DNA of 64,000 nt from Streptomyces rubradiris (GTDB lineage Bacteria; Actinomycetota; Actinomycetes; Streptomycetales; Streptomycetaceae): the NCBI RefSeq assembly GCF_016860525.1, contig NZ_BNEA01000015.1, forward strand, positions 5,480,501 through 5,544,500, written 5' to 3'. Position numbers and translations under genes: made by a program. Below, one piece after another: positions 35,361-45,619 of the stretch; the stretch's first letter is position 1; every line of letters starts with the position of its first letter. The notes beneath the pieces were generated by a model. It saw nothing but the letters and a program-made list of their open reading frames with translations, was not told where the DNA came from and searched no databases.

Positions 35361-36626
35361 GTGGTCGACGCGGATCAGACATTCGTCATCGTCGGAGGCG
35401 GTCTCGCCGGCGCGAAGGCGGCCGAGACGCTCCGCGCGGAGGGCTTCAGCGGACGGGTGATACTGATCTGCGACGAACGCGACCACCCCTACGAGCGCCC
35501 GCCGCTGTCCAAGGGCCACCTGCTCGGCAAGGCGGAGCGCGACAGCGTCTTCGTGCACGAGCCCGCCTGGTACGCGCGGCACGATGTCGAGCTGCACCTC
35601 GGCCAGACCGTGGACCGTATCGACCGCACGGCGAAGACGGTCCGCTTCGGTGACGACGGCACCCTCGTGCGCTACGACAAGCTGCTGCTGGCCACCGGCG
35701 CCGAACCGCGCCGCCTGGACATCCCCGGCACCGGCCTGGCGGGCGTCCACCACCTGCGCCGCCTCGCGCACGCCGAGCGCCTGAAGGGGGTGCTCCAGCA
35801 CCTCGGCCGGGACAACGGGCACCTGGTGATCGCGGGCGCCGGCTGGATCGGGCTGGAGGTCGCGGCGGCGGCCCGGGAGTACGGCGCCGAGGTCACGGTG
35901 ATCGAACCGGAGCCGACCCCGCTGCACGGCGTCCTCGGGCCGGAGCTGGGCAACGTCTTCGCCCAGCTGCACCGAGAGCACGGCGTCCGCTTCCACTTCG
36001 GGGCCCGGCTCACCGAGATCGTCGGACAGGACGGCATGGTCCTCGCGGCCCGTACCGACGACGGCGAGGAGCACCCGGCGCACGACATCCTCGCGGCGAT
36101 CGGCGCGGCACCCCGGGTGGCGCTCGCCGAGGCGGCCGGGCTGGAGATCGCCGGCCGGGCGGACGGCGGCGGCATCCTGGTGGACGAGCGGCTGCGCACC
36201 TCCGACCCCGACATCTACGCGGCCGGTGACGTGGCGTCCTTCCCGCTCGGGCTGTTCGGCACCCGGCTGCGGGTGGAGCACTGGGCGAACGCCCTGAACG
36301 GCGGTCCGGCCGCCGCGCGGGCGATGCTCGGGAAGGAGGTCACCTACGACCGGGTGCCGTACTTCTTCACCGACCAGTACGACCTGGGCATGGAGTACAG
36401 CGGGTGGGCGCCGCCCGGGTCGTACGACGAGGTGGTGATCCGGGGCGACGCGGGCAAGCGGGAGTTCATCGCGTTCTGGGTGCGCGAGGGGCGCGTGCTG
36501 GCCGGGATGAACGTGAACGTGTGGGATGTCACAGAGCCGATCCAGAACCTGATCCGTTCCCGGGCCCGGGTGAACGTCGAGGCCCTGTCGGACCCGCACG
36601 TGCCGCTCGCCGGGCTCGTCCCGTGA
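35361..36626 (+). CDS. NAD(P)/FAD-dependent oxidoreductase (ferredoxin reductase-like)
   Basis: Flavoprotein of 421 aa resembling reductases of Rieske/ferredoxin systems. It has IVGGGLAGAKAAETLR (FAD), ERPPLSKGHLLG, IAGAGWIGLEVAAAAREYG (NAD) and YAAGDVASFPLGLFG (second FAD motif), then a C-terminal reductase dimerisation domain ending VPLAGLVP. The GTG at 35361 is preceded by GAGGAGG. No ferredoxin or oxygenase gene is adjacent, so its electron acceptor is unknown. It starts 104 bp after dgt and ends 47 bp before dnaG. Confidence 0.92.
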   Translation: MVDADQTFVIVGGGLAGAKAAETLRAEGFSGRVILICDERDHPYERPPLSKGHLLGKAERDSVFVHEPAWYARHDVELHLGQTVDRIDRTAKTVRFGDDGTLVRYDKLLLATGAEPRRLDIPGTGLAGVHHLRRLAHAERLKGVLQHLGRDNGHLVIAGAGWIGLEVAAAAREYGAEVTVIEPEPTPLHGVLGPELGNVFAQLHREHGVRFHFGARLTEIVGQDGMVLAARTDDGEEHPAHDILAAIGAAPRVALAEAAGLEIAGRADGGGILVDERLRTSDPDIYAAGDVASFPLGLFGTRLRVEHWANALNGGPAAARAMLGKEVTYDRVPYFFTDQYDLGMEYSGWAPPGSYDEVVIRGDAGKREFIAFWVREGRVLAGMNVNVWDVTEPIQNLIRSRARVNVEALSDPHVPLAGLVP

Positions 36627-36673
36627 CCGCCGAAGGCACCGGGAGCCTCCCCGCGCCCCCGTAGAATTCATCC

Positions 36674-38581
36674 GTGGCAGGACGGATCAACGACGAGGAC
36701 GTGAAGGCGGTACGGGACGCGGTCCCGATCGACGCCGTGGTCTCCGAGTACCTCCAGCTGCGCAACGCGGGCGGCGGCAACCTCAAGGGCCTGTGCCCGT
36801 TCCACGACGAGAAGTCGCCGTCCTTCCAGGTCAGCCCCAGCAAGGGACTCTTCCACTGCTTCGGCTGCCAGGAGGGCGGCGACACCATCACCTTCGTGAT
36901 GAAGGTGGACCACCTCTCCTTCTCGGAGGCGGTGGAGCGGCTGGCCGCGCAGGCCGGCATCACGCTGCGGTACGAGGAGGGCGGGTACAACCCGGCCCAC
37001 CAGCGCGGCGAGCGCATCCGCCTGGTCGAGGCGCACAAGATCGCCGCGCAGTGGTACGCCGAGCAGCTCGCCACCGGCGCCGAGGCCGAGACCGGACGGA
37101 TCTTCCTCGCCGAGCGCGGCTTCGACCAGGCCGCCGCCGTGCACTTCGGGGTCGGCTACAGCCCGCAGGGCTGGGACCACCTCACCCGCTATCTGCGCGG
37201 CAAGGGCTTCACCGACAAGGAGCTGATCCTCTCCGGGCTGTCCCAGGAGGGCCGCCGGGGCCCCATCGACCGCTTCCGGGGCCGCCTGATGTGGCCGATC
37301 CGGGACATCGGCGGCGAGGTCGTCGGCTTCGGCGCCCGCAAGCTGTACGAGGCGGACAACGGGCCGAAGTACCTGAACACGCCCGAGACGGCGATCTACC
37401 GCAAGAGCCAGGTGCTGTACGGCATCGACCTGGCGAAGAAGGACATCGTCAAGACCAGCAGCGCGGTGGTGGTCGAGGGCTACACCGACGTCATGGCCTG
37501 CCACCTGGCCGGGGTGACGACGGCCATCGCGACCTGCGGCACGGCCTTCGGCGGGGAGCACATCAAGATCCTGCGGCGGCTGCTGATGGACAACCGCAGC
37601 GCGCGCGTGATCTTCACCTTCGACGGTGACGCGGCCGGGCAGAAGGCGGCGCTGCGGGCCTTCGAGGACGACCAGAAGTTCGCCGCCGAGACGTACATCG
37701 CGATCGCGCCCGACGGCATGGACCCCTGTGACCTGCGGCTGGCCAAGGGCGACGAGGCGGTGGCCGACCTGGTCGAACCGCGCACCCCGCTCTTCGAGTT
37801 CGCGCTCCGGCAGATCGTGAGCCGGTACGACCTGGACACCCCGGCCGGCCGGGCCGCCGCGCTGGACGAGGCCGCGCCGGTCGTCGCGAAGATCAAGAAC
37901 AGCGGCGCGCAGCACGAGGTCGCCGTGGAGCTGGCCGGGATGCTGGGCATCCTCGACACCCAGTTCGTGGTCCGCCGGGTCGCCCAGCTGGCCCGCTGGG
38001 CGCGCGAGGGCGGCAGGGGGCCGCAGCCCTCCGAGCGGCGCCGCCCGGACGAGAGGCAGTGGGCCGAGGCGCCGCGCCCGGCGACCTCCGGCCCGGCGCT
38101 GACCCTGCGCAACCCGGTCTACGCCGCCGAACGAGAGCTGCTCAAACTCGCCCTCCAACGGCCCGAGTTGGTCTCCCCGGCGTTCGACGCGTACGGCGTG
38201 GACGAGTTCACGGCACCGCCGTACGCGGCCGTGCGGCTGGCCATCGCGGAGGCGGGCGGCGCGGAGTACGGCGTGCCCGACCCGCAGGAGTACCTGGTCC
38301 GGGTGCGCGAGGCCGCGCCGGACGACGCGGTCCGCTCCATGGTCACGGAGCTGGCCGTCGAGCCGATCCTGCGCCGCACGGTGGACGAGACCTACGCCGG
38401 CACGGTCCTGGTCCAGATCCGCCGCCGCGCCGTCGAACGCCGCATCCGCGACATCCAGTCCCAGATGACCCGCCTCGCCACCGGCGGCGACCCCGCCCAA
38501 CTGGCCGCCGTCCAGAACGAGCTGTGGGTCCTCCAGCAGTACGACCAGTCCCTGCGCGAACGGGGCGCCGAGGCGCTGTGA
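36674..38581 (+). CDS. dnaG: DNA primase
   Basis: Synthesises RNA primers for replication; 635 aa, full length. The N-terminal CHC2 zinc ribbon is CPFHDEKSPSFQV...HCFGC (residues ~39-64). The Toprim core has VVVEGYTDVMACH and FDGDAAGQKAA with the metal-binding acids. The C-terminal ~170 residues form the helicase-interacting domain, ending in a Gln/Arg-rich helix. GTG 36674 starts AGRINDEDVKAVRD, the conserved N-terminus. The sigma gene follows after 198 bp, echoing the primase-sigma association of many bacteria. Confidence 0.97.
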   Translation: MAGRINDEDVKAVRDAVPIDAVVSEYLQLRNAGGGNLKGLCPFHDEKSPSFQVSPSKGLFHCFGCQEGGDTITFVMKVDHLSFSEAVERLAAQAGITLRYEEGGYNPAHQRGERIRLVEAHKIAAQWYAEQLATGAEAETGRIFLAERGFDQAAAVHFGVGYSPQGWDHLTRYLRGKGFTDKELILSGLSQEGRRGPIDRFRGRLMWPIRDIGGEVVGFGARKLYEADNGPKYLNTPETAIYRKSQVLYGIDLAKKDIVKTSSAVVVEGYTDVMACHLAGVTTAIATCGTAFGGEHIKILRRLLMDNRSARVIFTFDGDAAGQKAALRAFEDDQKFAAETYIAIAPDGMDPCDLRLAKGDEAVADLVEPRTPLFEFALRQIVSRYDLDTPAGRAAALDEAAPVVAKIKNSGAQHEVAVELAGMLGILDTQFVVRRVAQLARWAREGGRGPQPSERRRPDERQWAEAPRPATSGPALTLRNPVYAAERELLKLALQRPELVSPAFDAYGVDEFTAPPYAAVRLAIAEAGGAEYGVPDPQEYLVRVREAAPDDAVRSMVTELAVEPILRRTVDETYAGTVLVQIRRRAVERRIRDIQSQMTRLATGGDPAQLAAVQNELWVLQQYDQSLRERGAEAL

Positions 38582-38779
38582 CGCGATCCGGCCGTCCGCG
38601 GTTGCCGGTCGCATAGTCCGACGTGCCGCATAACCGGCCAGTCACCAGATGGATGCAAAAAGTCACCGCACGCCCCTCGTGGCGGTGTTGTGTCGTACCC
38701 CACACTGGGGGCGGTGCCCGAGCCTCGGAGCGCACGCTGCCGCTCGGCTTCGCAGCGATCATCCTGGAGGTCGCCCCCC

Positions 38780-39937
38780 GTGCAGACCCGGACCCTCGCC
38801 CAGACCGACAGCAGTACCAGCGCCACCCCCGCCGGCGGGGACGAGCCGGACGCGGAGACCGGCGTCCTCGTGGCCGTACCCCCGCAGGGCCGGGCCGGCC
38901 TGGACCCGGAGCCGGCCGCCGGGGAGGCGGTGGTCGCGGAGGCGCCGGACGAGTCGGACGAGTCGGATGAGTCGGACGAGCAGCCGGAGGCCGAGGTCCC
39001 GGTCGTCGCGCGGGCGGAGTCCGGCGGGCCCTCGGCCGACCTGCTCCGGCAGTACCTGCGCGAGATCGGCCGTATCCCGCTGCTCACCGCCGCCGAGGAG
39101 GTGGAACTCGCCCGCCGGGTCGAGGCCGGCCTCTTCGCGGAGGAGAAGCTGAGCACCACCCCGGACCTCGACAGCGAGCTGGCGCTCGACCTGGACCGGC
39201 TCGTCGTCATGGGCCGGATGGCCAAGCGCAGACTCATCGAGGCCAACCTGCGGCTGGTCGTCTCCGTCGCCAAACGGTACGTCGGCCGCGGACTGACCAT
39301 GCTCGACCTCGTCCAGGAGGGCAACCTCGGCCTGATCCGGGCCGTGGAGAAGTTCGACTACGCCCGCGGCTACAAGTTCTCCACCTACGCCACCTGGTGG
39401 ATCCGCCAGGCCATGTCCCGCGCGCTGGCCGACCAGGCCCGCACGATACGCGTGCCCGTGCACGTGGTGGAGCTGATCAACCGGGTCGTCCGGGTGCAGC
39501 GGCGGATGCTCCAGGAACGCGGCCACGAGCCCACCGCGGAGGAGGTCGGCGCCCATCTCGACCTGACGCCCGAGCGGGTCCGCGAGGTGCTGCGCCTCGC
39601 CCAGGAACCGGTGTCCCTGCACGCACCGGTCGGCGAGGAGGACGAGGTGGCCCTCGGCGACCTCATCGAGGACGGCGACGCCGCGAGCCCGGTGGAGTCG
39701 GCCGCCTTCCTGCTGCTGCGCGAGCACCTGGACGCGGTGCTGTCCACCCTGGGCGAGCGCGAGCGGAAGGTCGTGCAGCTGCGCTACGGCCTGGCCGACG
39801 GGCGCCCGCGCACGCTGGAGGAGATCGGCCGGCTGTTCGGCGTGACCCGGGAACGGATCCGCCAGATCGAGTCCAAGACCCTCAGCAAGCTCCGTGACCA
39901 CGCCTTCGCGGAGCAGCTGAGGGGCTACCTGGACTGA
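38780..39937 (+). CDS. hrdA: RNA polymerase sigma factor, HrdA/RpoD-like
   Basis: Group 1/2 sigma-70 factor, 385 aa, cytosolic. After a ~75-residue acidic linker with an [10 protein letters not shown] tract come region 1.2 ([27 protein letters not shown]), region 2 ([27 protein letters not shown], then [18 protein letters not shown]), region 3, and region 4 with the [23 protein letters not shown]. The GTG at 38780 has CTGGAGG nine nt upstream. The hrdA name rests on the recalled position next to dnaG in S. coelicolor; other Hrd paralogs cannot be excluded. HrdA is non-essential and probably stress- or phase-specific. Confidence 0.9.
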   Translation: MQTRTLAQTDSSTSATPAGGDEPDAETGVLVAVPPQGRAGLDPEPAAGEAVVAEAPDESDESDESDEQPEAEVPVVARAESGGPSADLLRQYLREIGRIPLLTAAEEVELARRVEAGLFAEEKLSTTPDLDSELALDLDRLVVMGRMAKRRLIEANLRLVVSVAKRYVGRGLTMLDLVQEGNLGLIRAVEKFDYARGYKFSTYATWWIRQAMSRALADQARTIRVPVHVVELINRVVRVQRRMLQERGHEPTAEEVGAHLDLTPERVREVLRLAQEPVSLHAPVGEEDEVALGDLIEDGDAASPVESAAFLLLREHLDAVLSTLGERERKVVQLRYGLADGRPRTLEEIGRLFGVTRERIRQIESKTLSKLRDHAFAEQLRGYLD

Positions 39938-39938
39938 A

Positions 39939-39963
39939 GGGGCCACCGCCGGGCGGCGGCCCC
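39939..39963. terminator. Bidirectional hairpin between the sigma gene and ABC operon ends
   Basis: GGGGCCACCGCC and GGCGGCGGCCCC form near-complementary arms (one mismatch) in the 34-bp gap between convergent genes ending at 39937 and 39972. It is a likely shared terminator; no T-run is present. Confidence 0.5.
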
Positions 39964-39971
39964 GCCCGTGC

Positions 39972-41900
39972 CTAGTCCACCTCCGCCACGGCCTGCGCGA
40001 ACTGCGCCTCGTACAGCCGGGCGTACGCCCCGCCGGCCGCCAACAGCTCGGTGTGCGCGCCCTGTTCGACGATCGAGCCGTTCTCCATCACCAGGATGGT
40101 GTCCGCGTCCCGGATCGTCGACAGCCGGTGCGCGATCACGAACGACGTACGGCCGGACGCCAGTTTGGCCATCGCCTTCTGGATCAGCACCTCCGTGCGC
40201 GTGTCCACCGAGCTCGTCGCCTCGTCCAGCACCAGGATCACCGGGTCGGACAGGAACGCCCGCGCGATGGTGATCAGCTGCTTCTCACCGGCGCTGACGC
40301 CCGTGCCCTCGTCGTCGATCACGGTGTCGTAGCCGTCGGGAAGGGTGCGGATGAACCGGTCCGCGTGTGCGGCCCGCGCCGCCTCCTCGATCTCCCCTCG
40401 CGTGACCTCGCGCGCGGCGCCGTAGGCGATGTTCTCCGCGATGGTGCCGCCGAACAGCCAGGTGTCCTGGAGCACCATGCCGATGCCGGAGCGCAGTTCG
40501 TCCCGGGTCATCCTCCGGATGTCCACCCCGTCCAGGGTGATCCGGCCGCCCGAGACCTCGTAGAACCGCATGAGCAGGTTGACCAGCGTGGTCTTGCCCG
40601 CGCCGGTCGGGCCGACGATCGCCACCGTGTGCCCCGGCTCCACCGTCAGCGAGAGGTCCTCGATCAGCGGCTTCTCGGGGTCGTACCGGAACGACACGTG
40701 CTCCAGGCACACCCGCCCGCGCAGCTCGGCCGGCCGCTCGCCCGGCACCGGGTCCGCCTCCTGCTCCTCCGCGTCCAGCAGCTCGAAGACCCGCTCGGCG
40801 GAGGCCACGCCGGACTGCACCAGGTTCGCCATCGAGGCGACCTGCGTCAGCGGCATGGAGAACTGCCGCGAGTACTGTATGAACGCCTGCACGTCACCGA
40901 TCGACAGGGCGCCGGAGGCGACCCGCAGCCCGCCGACGACCGCCACCAGCACGTAGTTCAGGTTCGACACGAACATCATCAGCGGCTGCATGACGCCGCT
41001 GTTGAACTGCGCCTTGAACCCGGCCTGGTACAGCGCCTCGTTCTGCTCGGCGAACTGCCGCGCCGACTCCTCCTGCCGACCGAACACCTTCACCAGGGTG
41101 TGCCCGGTGTACATCTCCTCGATGTGCGCGTTGAGCTTGCCGGTGGAGCGCCACTGCTGCACGAAGTGCGGCTGCGACCGCTTGCCGACCCGGGTGGCGA
41201 CCACGAACGACAGCGGGACGGTGACGAGGGCCACCAGCGCCAGGATCCAGGAGACCCAGAACATCATCACCAGCACGCCGACGATGGTCAGCACCGAGTT
41301 GATCAGCTGACCCATCGACTGCTGGAGGGTCTGCCCGATGTTGTCGATGTCGTTCGTCGCCCGGGACAGCACCTCACCGCGCTGGCGCTTGTCGAAGTAC
41401 GACAGCGGCAGCCGCGACAGCTTGGCCTGCACGTCCTCGCGCATCCGGTACATCGTGCGGTTCACGGCCCGGTTGACCAGCCGGGTCGCGAGCGCCATCA
41501 GCAGACCGGCGGCCAGGAAGGTGCCGAGGGCGAGCAGCAGCACCTCTCCCACGGCCGTGAAGTCGATGCCCTTGCCGGGGGTGAAGTCGGTGCTCTTCAG
41601 CATGTCCGCGACCCGGCCCTCGCCGCGCTCGCGCATGGACTGGAGCACCTGCTCCTTGGTGGCGCCGTGCGGCATCTGCCGGCCGATGAGCCCGGCGAAG
41701 ACCAGGTCGGTGGCGCGGCCGAGGATCTTCGGGCCGATCACGCTCAGGGCCACGCTGACGACCACGCACAGCAGCAGCGCGTAGATCGTCACCCGCTCCG
41801 GCCGGAACCGGGCGACGAGCCGTCTGCCCGACCCCTTGAAGTCCATCGAGCGCTGGTCGGGGCCGCCCCCGGCCATCATGCGTCCCATGGGCCCGGCCAT
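39972..41900 (-). CDS. Heterodimeric ABC exporter, catalytic-site half
   Basis: Half-transporter of 642 aa with six N-terminal helices and a C-terminal ATPase. Walker A GPTGAGKTT, Walker B VILVLDEATSSVD with catalytic Glu, and H-loop IAHRLSTI are intact. The signature is degenerate (VSAGEKQ rather than LSGGQ). Its partner shows the opposite pattern. The ATG at 41900 overlaps the upstream stop by one base (TGATG). The N-terminal Gly/Met-rich stretch is typical of actinobacterial members. Likely exports drugs, lipids or peptides; substrate unknown. Confidence 0.92.
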   Translation of the reverse strand: MAGPMGRMMAGGGPDQRSMDFKGSGRRLVARFRPERVTIYALLLCVVVSVALSVIGPKILGRATDLVFAGLIGRQMPHGATKEQVLQSMRERGEGRVADMLKSTDFTPGKGIDFTAVGEVLLLALGTFLAAGLLMALATRLVNRAVNRTMYRMREDVQAKLSRLPLSYFDKRQRGEVLSRATNDIDNIGQTLQQSMGQLINSVLTIVGVLVMMFWVSWILALVALVTVPLSFVVATRVGKRSQPHFVQQWRSTGKLNAHIEEMYTGHTLVKVFGRQEESARQFAEQNEALYQAGFKAQFNSGVMQPLMMFVSNLNYVLVAVVGGLRVASGALSIGDVQAFIQYSRQFSMPLTQVASMANLVQSGVASAERVFELLDAEEQEADPVPGERPAELRGRVCLEHVSFRYDPEKPLIEDLSLTVEPGHTVAIVGPTGAGKTTLVNLLMRFYEVSGGRITLDGVDIRRMTRDELRSGIGMVLQDTWLFGGTIAENIAYGAAREVTRGEIEEAARAAHADRFIRTLPDGYDTVIDDEGTGVSAGEKQLITIARAFLSDPVILVLDEATSSVDTRTEVLIQKAMAKLASGRTSFVIAHRLSTIRDADTILVMENGSIVEQGAHTELLAAGGAYARLYEAQFAQAVAEVD

Positions 41901-43633
41901 CAGGCGGCCTCCGCTTCCGTCAGCTGGGAGAGCACGATCTCCCGGTAGGTCTCGTTGGATGCCATCAGCTCGGCGTGCCGGCCGGAGCCGACCACCCGGC
42001 CCTCGTCCAGCACGATGATCCGGTCCGCGTCCCGGATGGTCGACACCCGCTGGGCGACGATCACCACGGTGGCCTCGGCGGTCTCCCGGGCCAGCGCGGC
42101 GCGCAGGGCGGCGTCGGTGGCGTAGTCGAGCGCGGAGAAGGAGTCGTCGAAGAGGTAGATCTCCGGGCGCTGCACCAGTGTGCGGGCGATCGCGAGCCGC
42201 TGCCGCTGACCGCCGGAGACATTGGTGCCTCCTTGCGCGATCGGCGCGTCCAGTCCGCCCTCCAGCCTGGTCACGAAGTCCTTGGCCTGCGCCACCTCCA
42301 GCGCGTGCCACAGTTCCTCGTCGGTGGCGTCCGGGTTGCCGTAGCGAAGGTTGGTGGCGACCGTGCCGGCGAACAGGTACGGCTTCTGCGGGACGAGCCC
42401 GACGGTCTTCGCGAGCAGCACCGGGTCCATCTCGCGCACGTCCACGCCGCCCACCAGCACCTCGCCGTCGGTGGCGTCGAACAGCCGGGGGACGAGCCCG
42501 AGCAGCGTCGACTTGCCGCTGCCGGTGGAGCCGATCACGGCCGTGGTCCGGCCGGGCCGGGCGGTCAGGTCGATGGACTTCAGCACCGGCTCCTCGGCCC
42601 CCGGATAGCGGAAGCCTGCGCCCCGGATCTCCAGGTGCCCGTGGGAGCGCAGCCCGGTGACGGGGGCCGTCGGCGGCACGACGCTGGAGTCGGTCTCCAG
42701 CACCTCCTGGATGCGCTCGGCGCAGACCTCCGCGCGCGGCACCATCATGAACATGAAGGTGGCCATCATCACGGACATGACGATCTGCATCAGATAGGCG
42801 AGGAACGCGGTGAGGTCGCCGATGGCCATCCCGCCGCTGTCGATGCGGTGCGCGCCGAACCACACCACCGCGATGGACGACACGTTCACCACCGTCATCA
42901 CGATCGGGAACATCAGGGCCAGCAGCCGGCCGGTGGCCAGCTGCATCTCGGTCAGCTCCGTGTTGGCCCGGCCGAACCGCTCCTGCTCGTAGGAGTCCCG
43001 GACGAAGGCGCGGATCACCCGGTTGCCGCTGATCTGCTCGCGCAGCACCCGGTTGACCGTGTCCAGCCGGTCCTGCATCGACCGGAACAGCGGGCGCAGG
43101 CGGCGCACGATCAGGGTCACACAGACGCCGAGCACCGGCACGACCGCGATCAGCACGGCGGACAGCGGCACGTCCAGTCCGAGCGCGAGCACGATGCCGC
43201 CCACGCACATGATGGGCGCCGACACCATCAGGGTGAACGTCATCAGGACCAGCATCTGGACCTGCTGTACGTCGTTCGTCGTACGGGTGATCAGGGAGGG
43301 CGCCCCGAAGTGACCCACCTCACGCGCGGAGAAGGACTGCACCCGGTCGAAGACGGCACCGCGCACATCCCGGCCGAGCGCGGAGGCGGTCCGGGCGCCG
43401 TAGTAGACGGCCCCGATGTTGCACACGACCTGCGCCAGCGAGATGCCGATCATCAGGGCACCGAAGGACAGGATGTAGTTCGTGTCGCCCTTCACGACAC
43501 CGTTGTCGATGATGTCGGCGTTGAGGGTGGGCAGGTAGAGGGTTGCGCAGGTCTGGAGGAACTGGAACGCCACGAGGAGGGCGATGGGTTTCTTGTAGGG
43601 CCTGAGATAGGTCCGTAGAAGTCGTATGAGCAC
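41900..43633 (-). CDS. Heterodimeric ABC exporter, degenerate-site half
   Basis: Half-transporter of 577 aa starting VLIRLLRTYLRPYKKPIALL. Walker A is GSTGSGKST and the signature NVSGGQRQR is good, but Walker B reads IYLFDDSFSALD, with Asp replacing catalytic Glu. In the heterodimer its own ATP site is therefore degenerate while its signature completes the partner's active site, as in TM287/288- and BmrCD-type exporters. I chose the GTG at 43633 because homology starts there; an ATG at 43702 is possible. The region upstream (43690-43780) is AT-richer and probably holds the operon promoter. Confidence 0.9.
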   Translation of the reverse strand: MLIRLLRTYLRPYKKPIALLVAFQFLQTCATLYLPTLNADIIDNGVVKGDTNYILSFGALMIGISLAQVVCNIGAVYYGARTASALGRDVRGAVFDRVQSFSAREVGHFGAPSLITRTTNDVQQVQMLVLMTFTLMVSAPIMCVGGIVLALGLDVPLSAVLIAVVPVLGVCVTLIVRRLRPLFRSMQDRLDTVNRVLREQISGNRVIRAFVRDSYEQERFGRANTELTEMQLATGRLLALMFPIVMTVVNVSSIAVVWFGAHRIDSGGMAIGDLTAFLAYLMQIVMSVMMATFMFMMVPRAEVCAERIQEVLETDSSVVPPTAPVTGLRSHGHLEIRGAGFRYPGAEEPVLKSIDLTARPGRTTAVIGSTGSGKSTLLGLVPRLFDATDGEVLVGGVDVREMDPVLLAKTVGLVPQKPYLFAGTVATNLRYGNPDATDEELWHALEVAQAKDFVTRLEGGLDAPIAQGGTNVSGGQRQRLAIARTLVQRPEIYLFDDSFSALDYATDAALRAALARETAEATVVIVAQRVSTIRDADRIIVLDEGRVVGSGRHAELMASNETYREIVLSQLTEAEAA

Positions 43634-43792
43634 GCTACGTCTCTCGGAGTCGGCGACAGGGGCTGGTCGGTTGCCCTTGGCCCCTATCGTCGGACACTCC
43701 ACCCGCGTTACCTCAACCGATTAACCCGAAGGTTTCTCCTCTACTGGCCCAAGGTTTCAGGGAGTTAAGTCCTGTTGTTCCTCTGGTGCCCC

Positions 43793-45232
43793 TTATGGGC
43801 GGAACGCTCCCGGATGGGTCTGCTCCCGCACCGCGGTGAACTGCTGCCGCACCGCCTGGCCCACGGCCAGTTCCTCGCCCGGCTCCAGCACTTGCGCCGC
43901 CGCGCCCTGCCAGGCCGGCGGGGTGCGCGGATCGAGGCCGCCCTGTGACACCCCGAGCGCCCAGGCCGCCTGCCGGGCCGCGCCGATCGCCGCGTAGTCC
44001 GCCGGCTGCGGCACGACGACCTGCGCGCCGAACAGCGAGGGCGCCGAGGCCTGCACGGCGGGCAGCTCGGCGGCGGCGCCCAGCAGGAAGACGCGGCGCA
44101 CCTCCACGCCCCGCCCGCGCAGCACGTCCAGCGCGTCCGCCAGCCCGCAGAGCATGCCCTCGAAGGCGGCCCGCGCCAGGTGCTCGGGCTTCATCGACTC
44201 GCGCCGCAGCCCGGCGAGGGTGCCCGCGGTGTGCGGCAGGTTCGGCGTCCGCTCGCCCTCCAGGTACGGCAGCAGCACCAGCCCGTGCGCCCCCGGCGTG
44301 GACTTCACCGCCAGCTCCGACAGGCTCTCCAGGTCCGGCAGGCCGAGCAGTTCGGCGGTGCCGCGCAGTGCCCGTACGGCGTTCAGAGTGGTGACCACCG
44401 GCAGGTACATGCCGGTGGCGTCGGCGAGCGAGGTGATCATCCCGGACTGGTCGGCGAGCGCCTCCGGGTGCACGGCCATCACCGAACCGGAGGCCCCGAG
44501 CGACACCACCACGTCCCCGAGACCCAGGCCCAGCCCGAACGCGGCGGCCATGGTCTCCCCGGTGCCGGCCGAGATCAGCAGCCCCTCCGGGGTGGTGCCG
44601 GCCGCCTCCGAGGGGCCGATCACCTCGGGCAGCACCGCCTGGTGGCCGAGCGCCAGCTCGACCAGGTCGGGGCGGTAGGCGCCGGTCGCCGCCGACCAGT
44701 ACCCGGTGCCGGAGGCCCCGCCGCGGTCGGTGGTGCGCCGCAGGGGCCGGCCGAGCAGCTGCCAGACCAGCCAGTCGTGGGCCTGGAGCAGCACGGCGAC
44801 GCGCTGGGCGTTCTCAGGTTCGTTCTTCGCCAGCCAACGCAGCTTGGTGACCGGCTGGGCGGCCTGCGGCACACAGCCGACCGCCTGCGCCCAGGCCTCC
44901 CGGCCGCCGAGCGCGTCCACCAGGTCGGCGGCGGCGACCTGCGCGCGCTTGTCGCCGCCGACCAGGGCGGGACGGACGGTGTTGCCCTGGGCGTCCAGCG
45001 GGACCACGGCGTTCTGCTGGGCCGAGACCCCGATGGCCTGCACCCCCTCCAGCAGACCGCCGCCGGCCGCCTCACCGAGGGAGAGCAGCCAGGCCTGCGG
45101 ATCGATGTCGCTGGGCCGGCCCTCCACCGGGTGCGGGGCGTACCCCTGTCGTAGTACGGCACCGGTGTCCGTGTCGCAGACCACGATGCGTGTGAACTCC
45201 GGTGAGCTGTCCAAGCCGGCGACTATCCCCAT
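43793..45232 (-). CDS. FGGY-family carbohydrate kinase (xylulokinase-like)
   Basis: Sugar kinase of 479 aa. VAGLDSSPEFTRIVVCD is the N-terminal phosphate-binding strand, where DSS replaces the common DxGT(S/T). AIGVSAQQNAVVPLD is the typical xylulokinase-like segment with HGLV-type residues replaced. ISAGTGETMAAAFGLG and VSLGASGSVMAVHPEA form the ATP site, and FLLGAAAELPAVQA is near the C-terminus. The D-xylulose assignment is by family resemblance only. No pentose isomerase or transporter is adjacent. Confidence 0.85.
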   Translation of the reverse strand: MGIVAGLDSSPEFTRIVVCDTDTGAVLRQGYAPHPVEGRPSDIDPQAWLLSLGEAAGGGLLEGVQAIGVSAQQNAVVPLDAQGNTVRPALVGGDKRAQVAAADLVDALGGREAWAQAVGCVPQAAQPVTKLRWLAKNEPENAQRVAVLLQAHDWLVWQLLGRPLRRTTDRGGASGTGYWSAATGAYRPDLVELALGHQAVLPEVIGPSEAAGTTPEGLLISAGTGETMAAAFGLGLGLGDVVVSLGASGSVMAVHPEALADQSGMITSLADATGMYLPVVTTLNAVRALRGTAELLGLPDLESLSELAVKSTPGAHGLVLLPYLEGERTPNLPHTAGTLAGLRRESMKPEHLARAAFEGMLCGLADALDVLRGRGVEVRRVFLLGAAAELPAVQASAPSLFGAQVVVPQPADYAAIGAARQAAWALGVSQGGLDPRTPPAWQGAAAQVLEPGEELAVGQAVRQQFTAVREQTHPGAFRP

Positions 45233-45325
45233 GCGGAGAATTTTGCCGTACCGCCGCGCCCGGCTTCGGCCGAGGGCGCCCCAGGGGGAGAGGGTGCCCG
45301 CCGGGGCGCGGGCGCGGGCCGGAGG

Positions 45326-45619
45326 TCAGGTGTTGCTGGTGCCCCAGTCGTCCTCGCGGGTGCCGTGGCCGTTGCGCTCCCTGAGCGAGCGGACCCGGTG
45401 GGCCACCGACTCGGGGATGCGGTCACCGACCGTGTGGAAGGCCTTGCCCGCGTAGACGCGGCCCTGTTGGGCGGCGGTCTCGGCGGTGTTGCGGACCGCG
45501 GGGTTCTGCGCGATCTGCCGGGCCGACTTCTTCAGCTGTTCGTAGCGCTCGCGTCCGGCCTTCGTGCCGAGTACGTAACCGAGGGCCAGTCCGGCGAGGA
45601 ACGTGAGCCGGTAGCGCAT
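45326..45619 (-). CDS. Small membrane-anchored protein (YtxH-like)
   Basis: A 97-aa protein with one N-terminal helix ending in the YtxH-type motif GLALGYVLGTKAGRERYEQL, then an amphipathic, charged helix (KKSARQIAQNPAVRNTAE) and polar tail. Such proteins are common in actinobacteria; function is unknown. The ATG at 45619 is favoured over the longer frame to 45727, which enters the tRNA promoter region. It is divergent from the tRNA genes. Confidence 0.8.
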   Translation of the reverse strand: MRYRLTFLAGLALGYVLGTKAGRERYEQLKKSARQIAQNPAVRNTAETAAQQGRVYAGKAFHTVGDRIPESVAHRVRSLRERNGHGTREDDWGTSNT

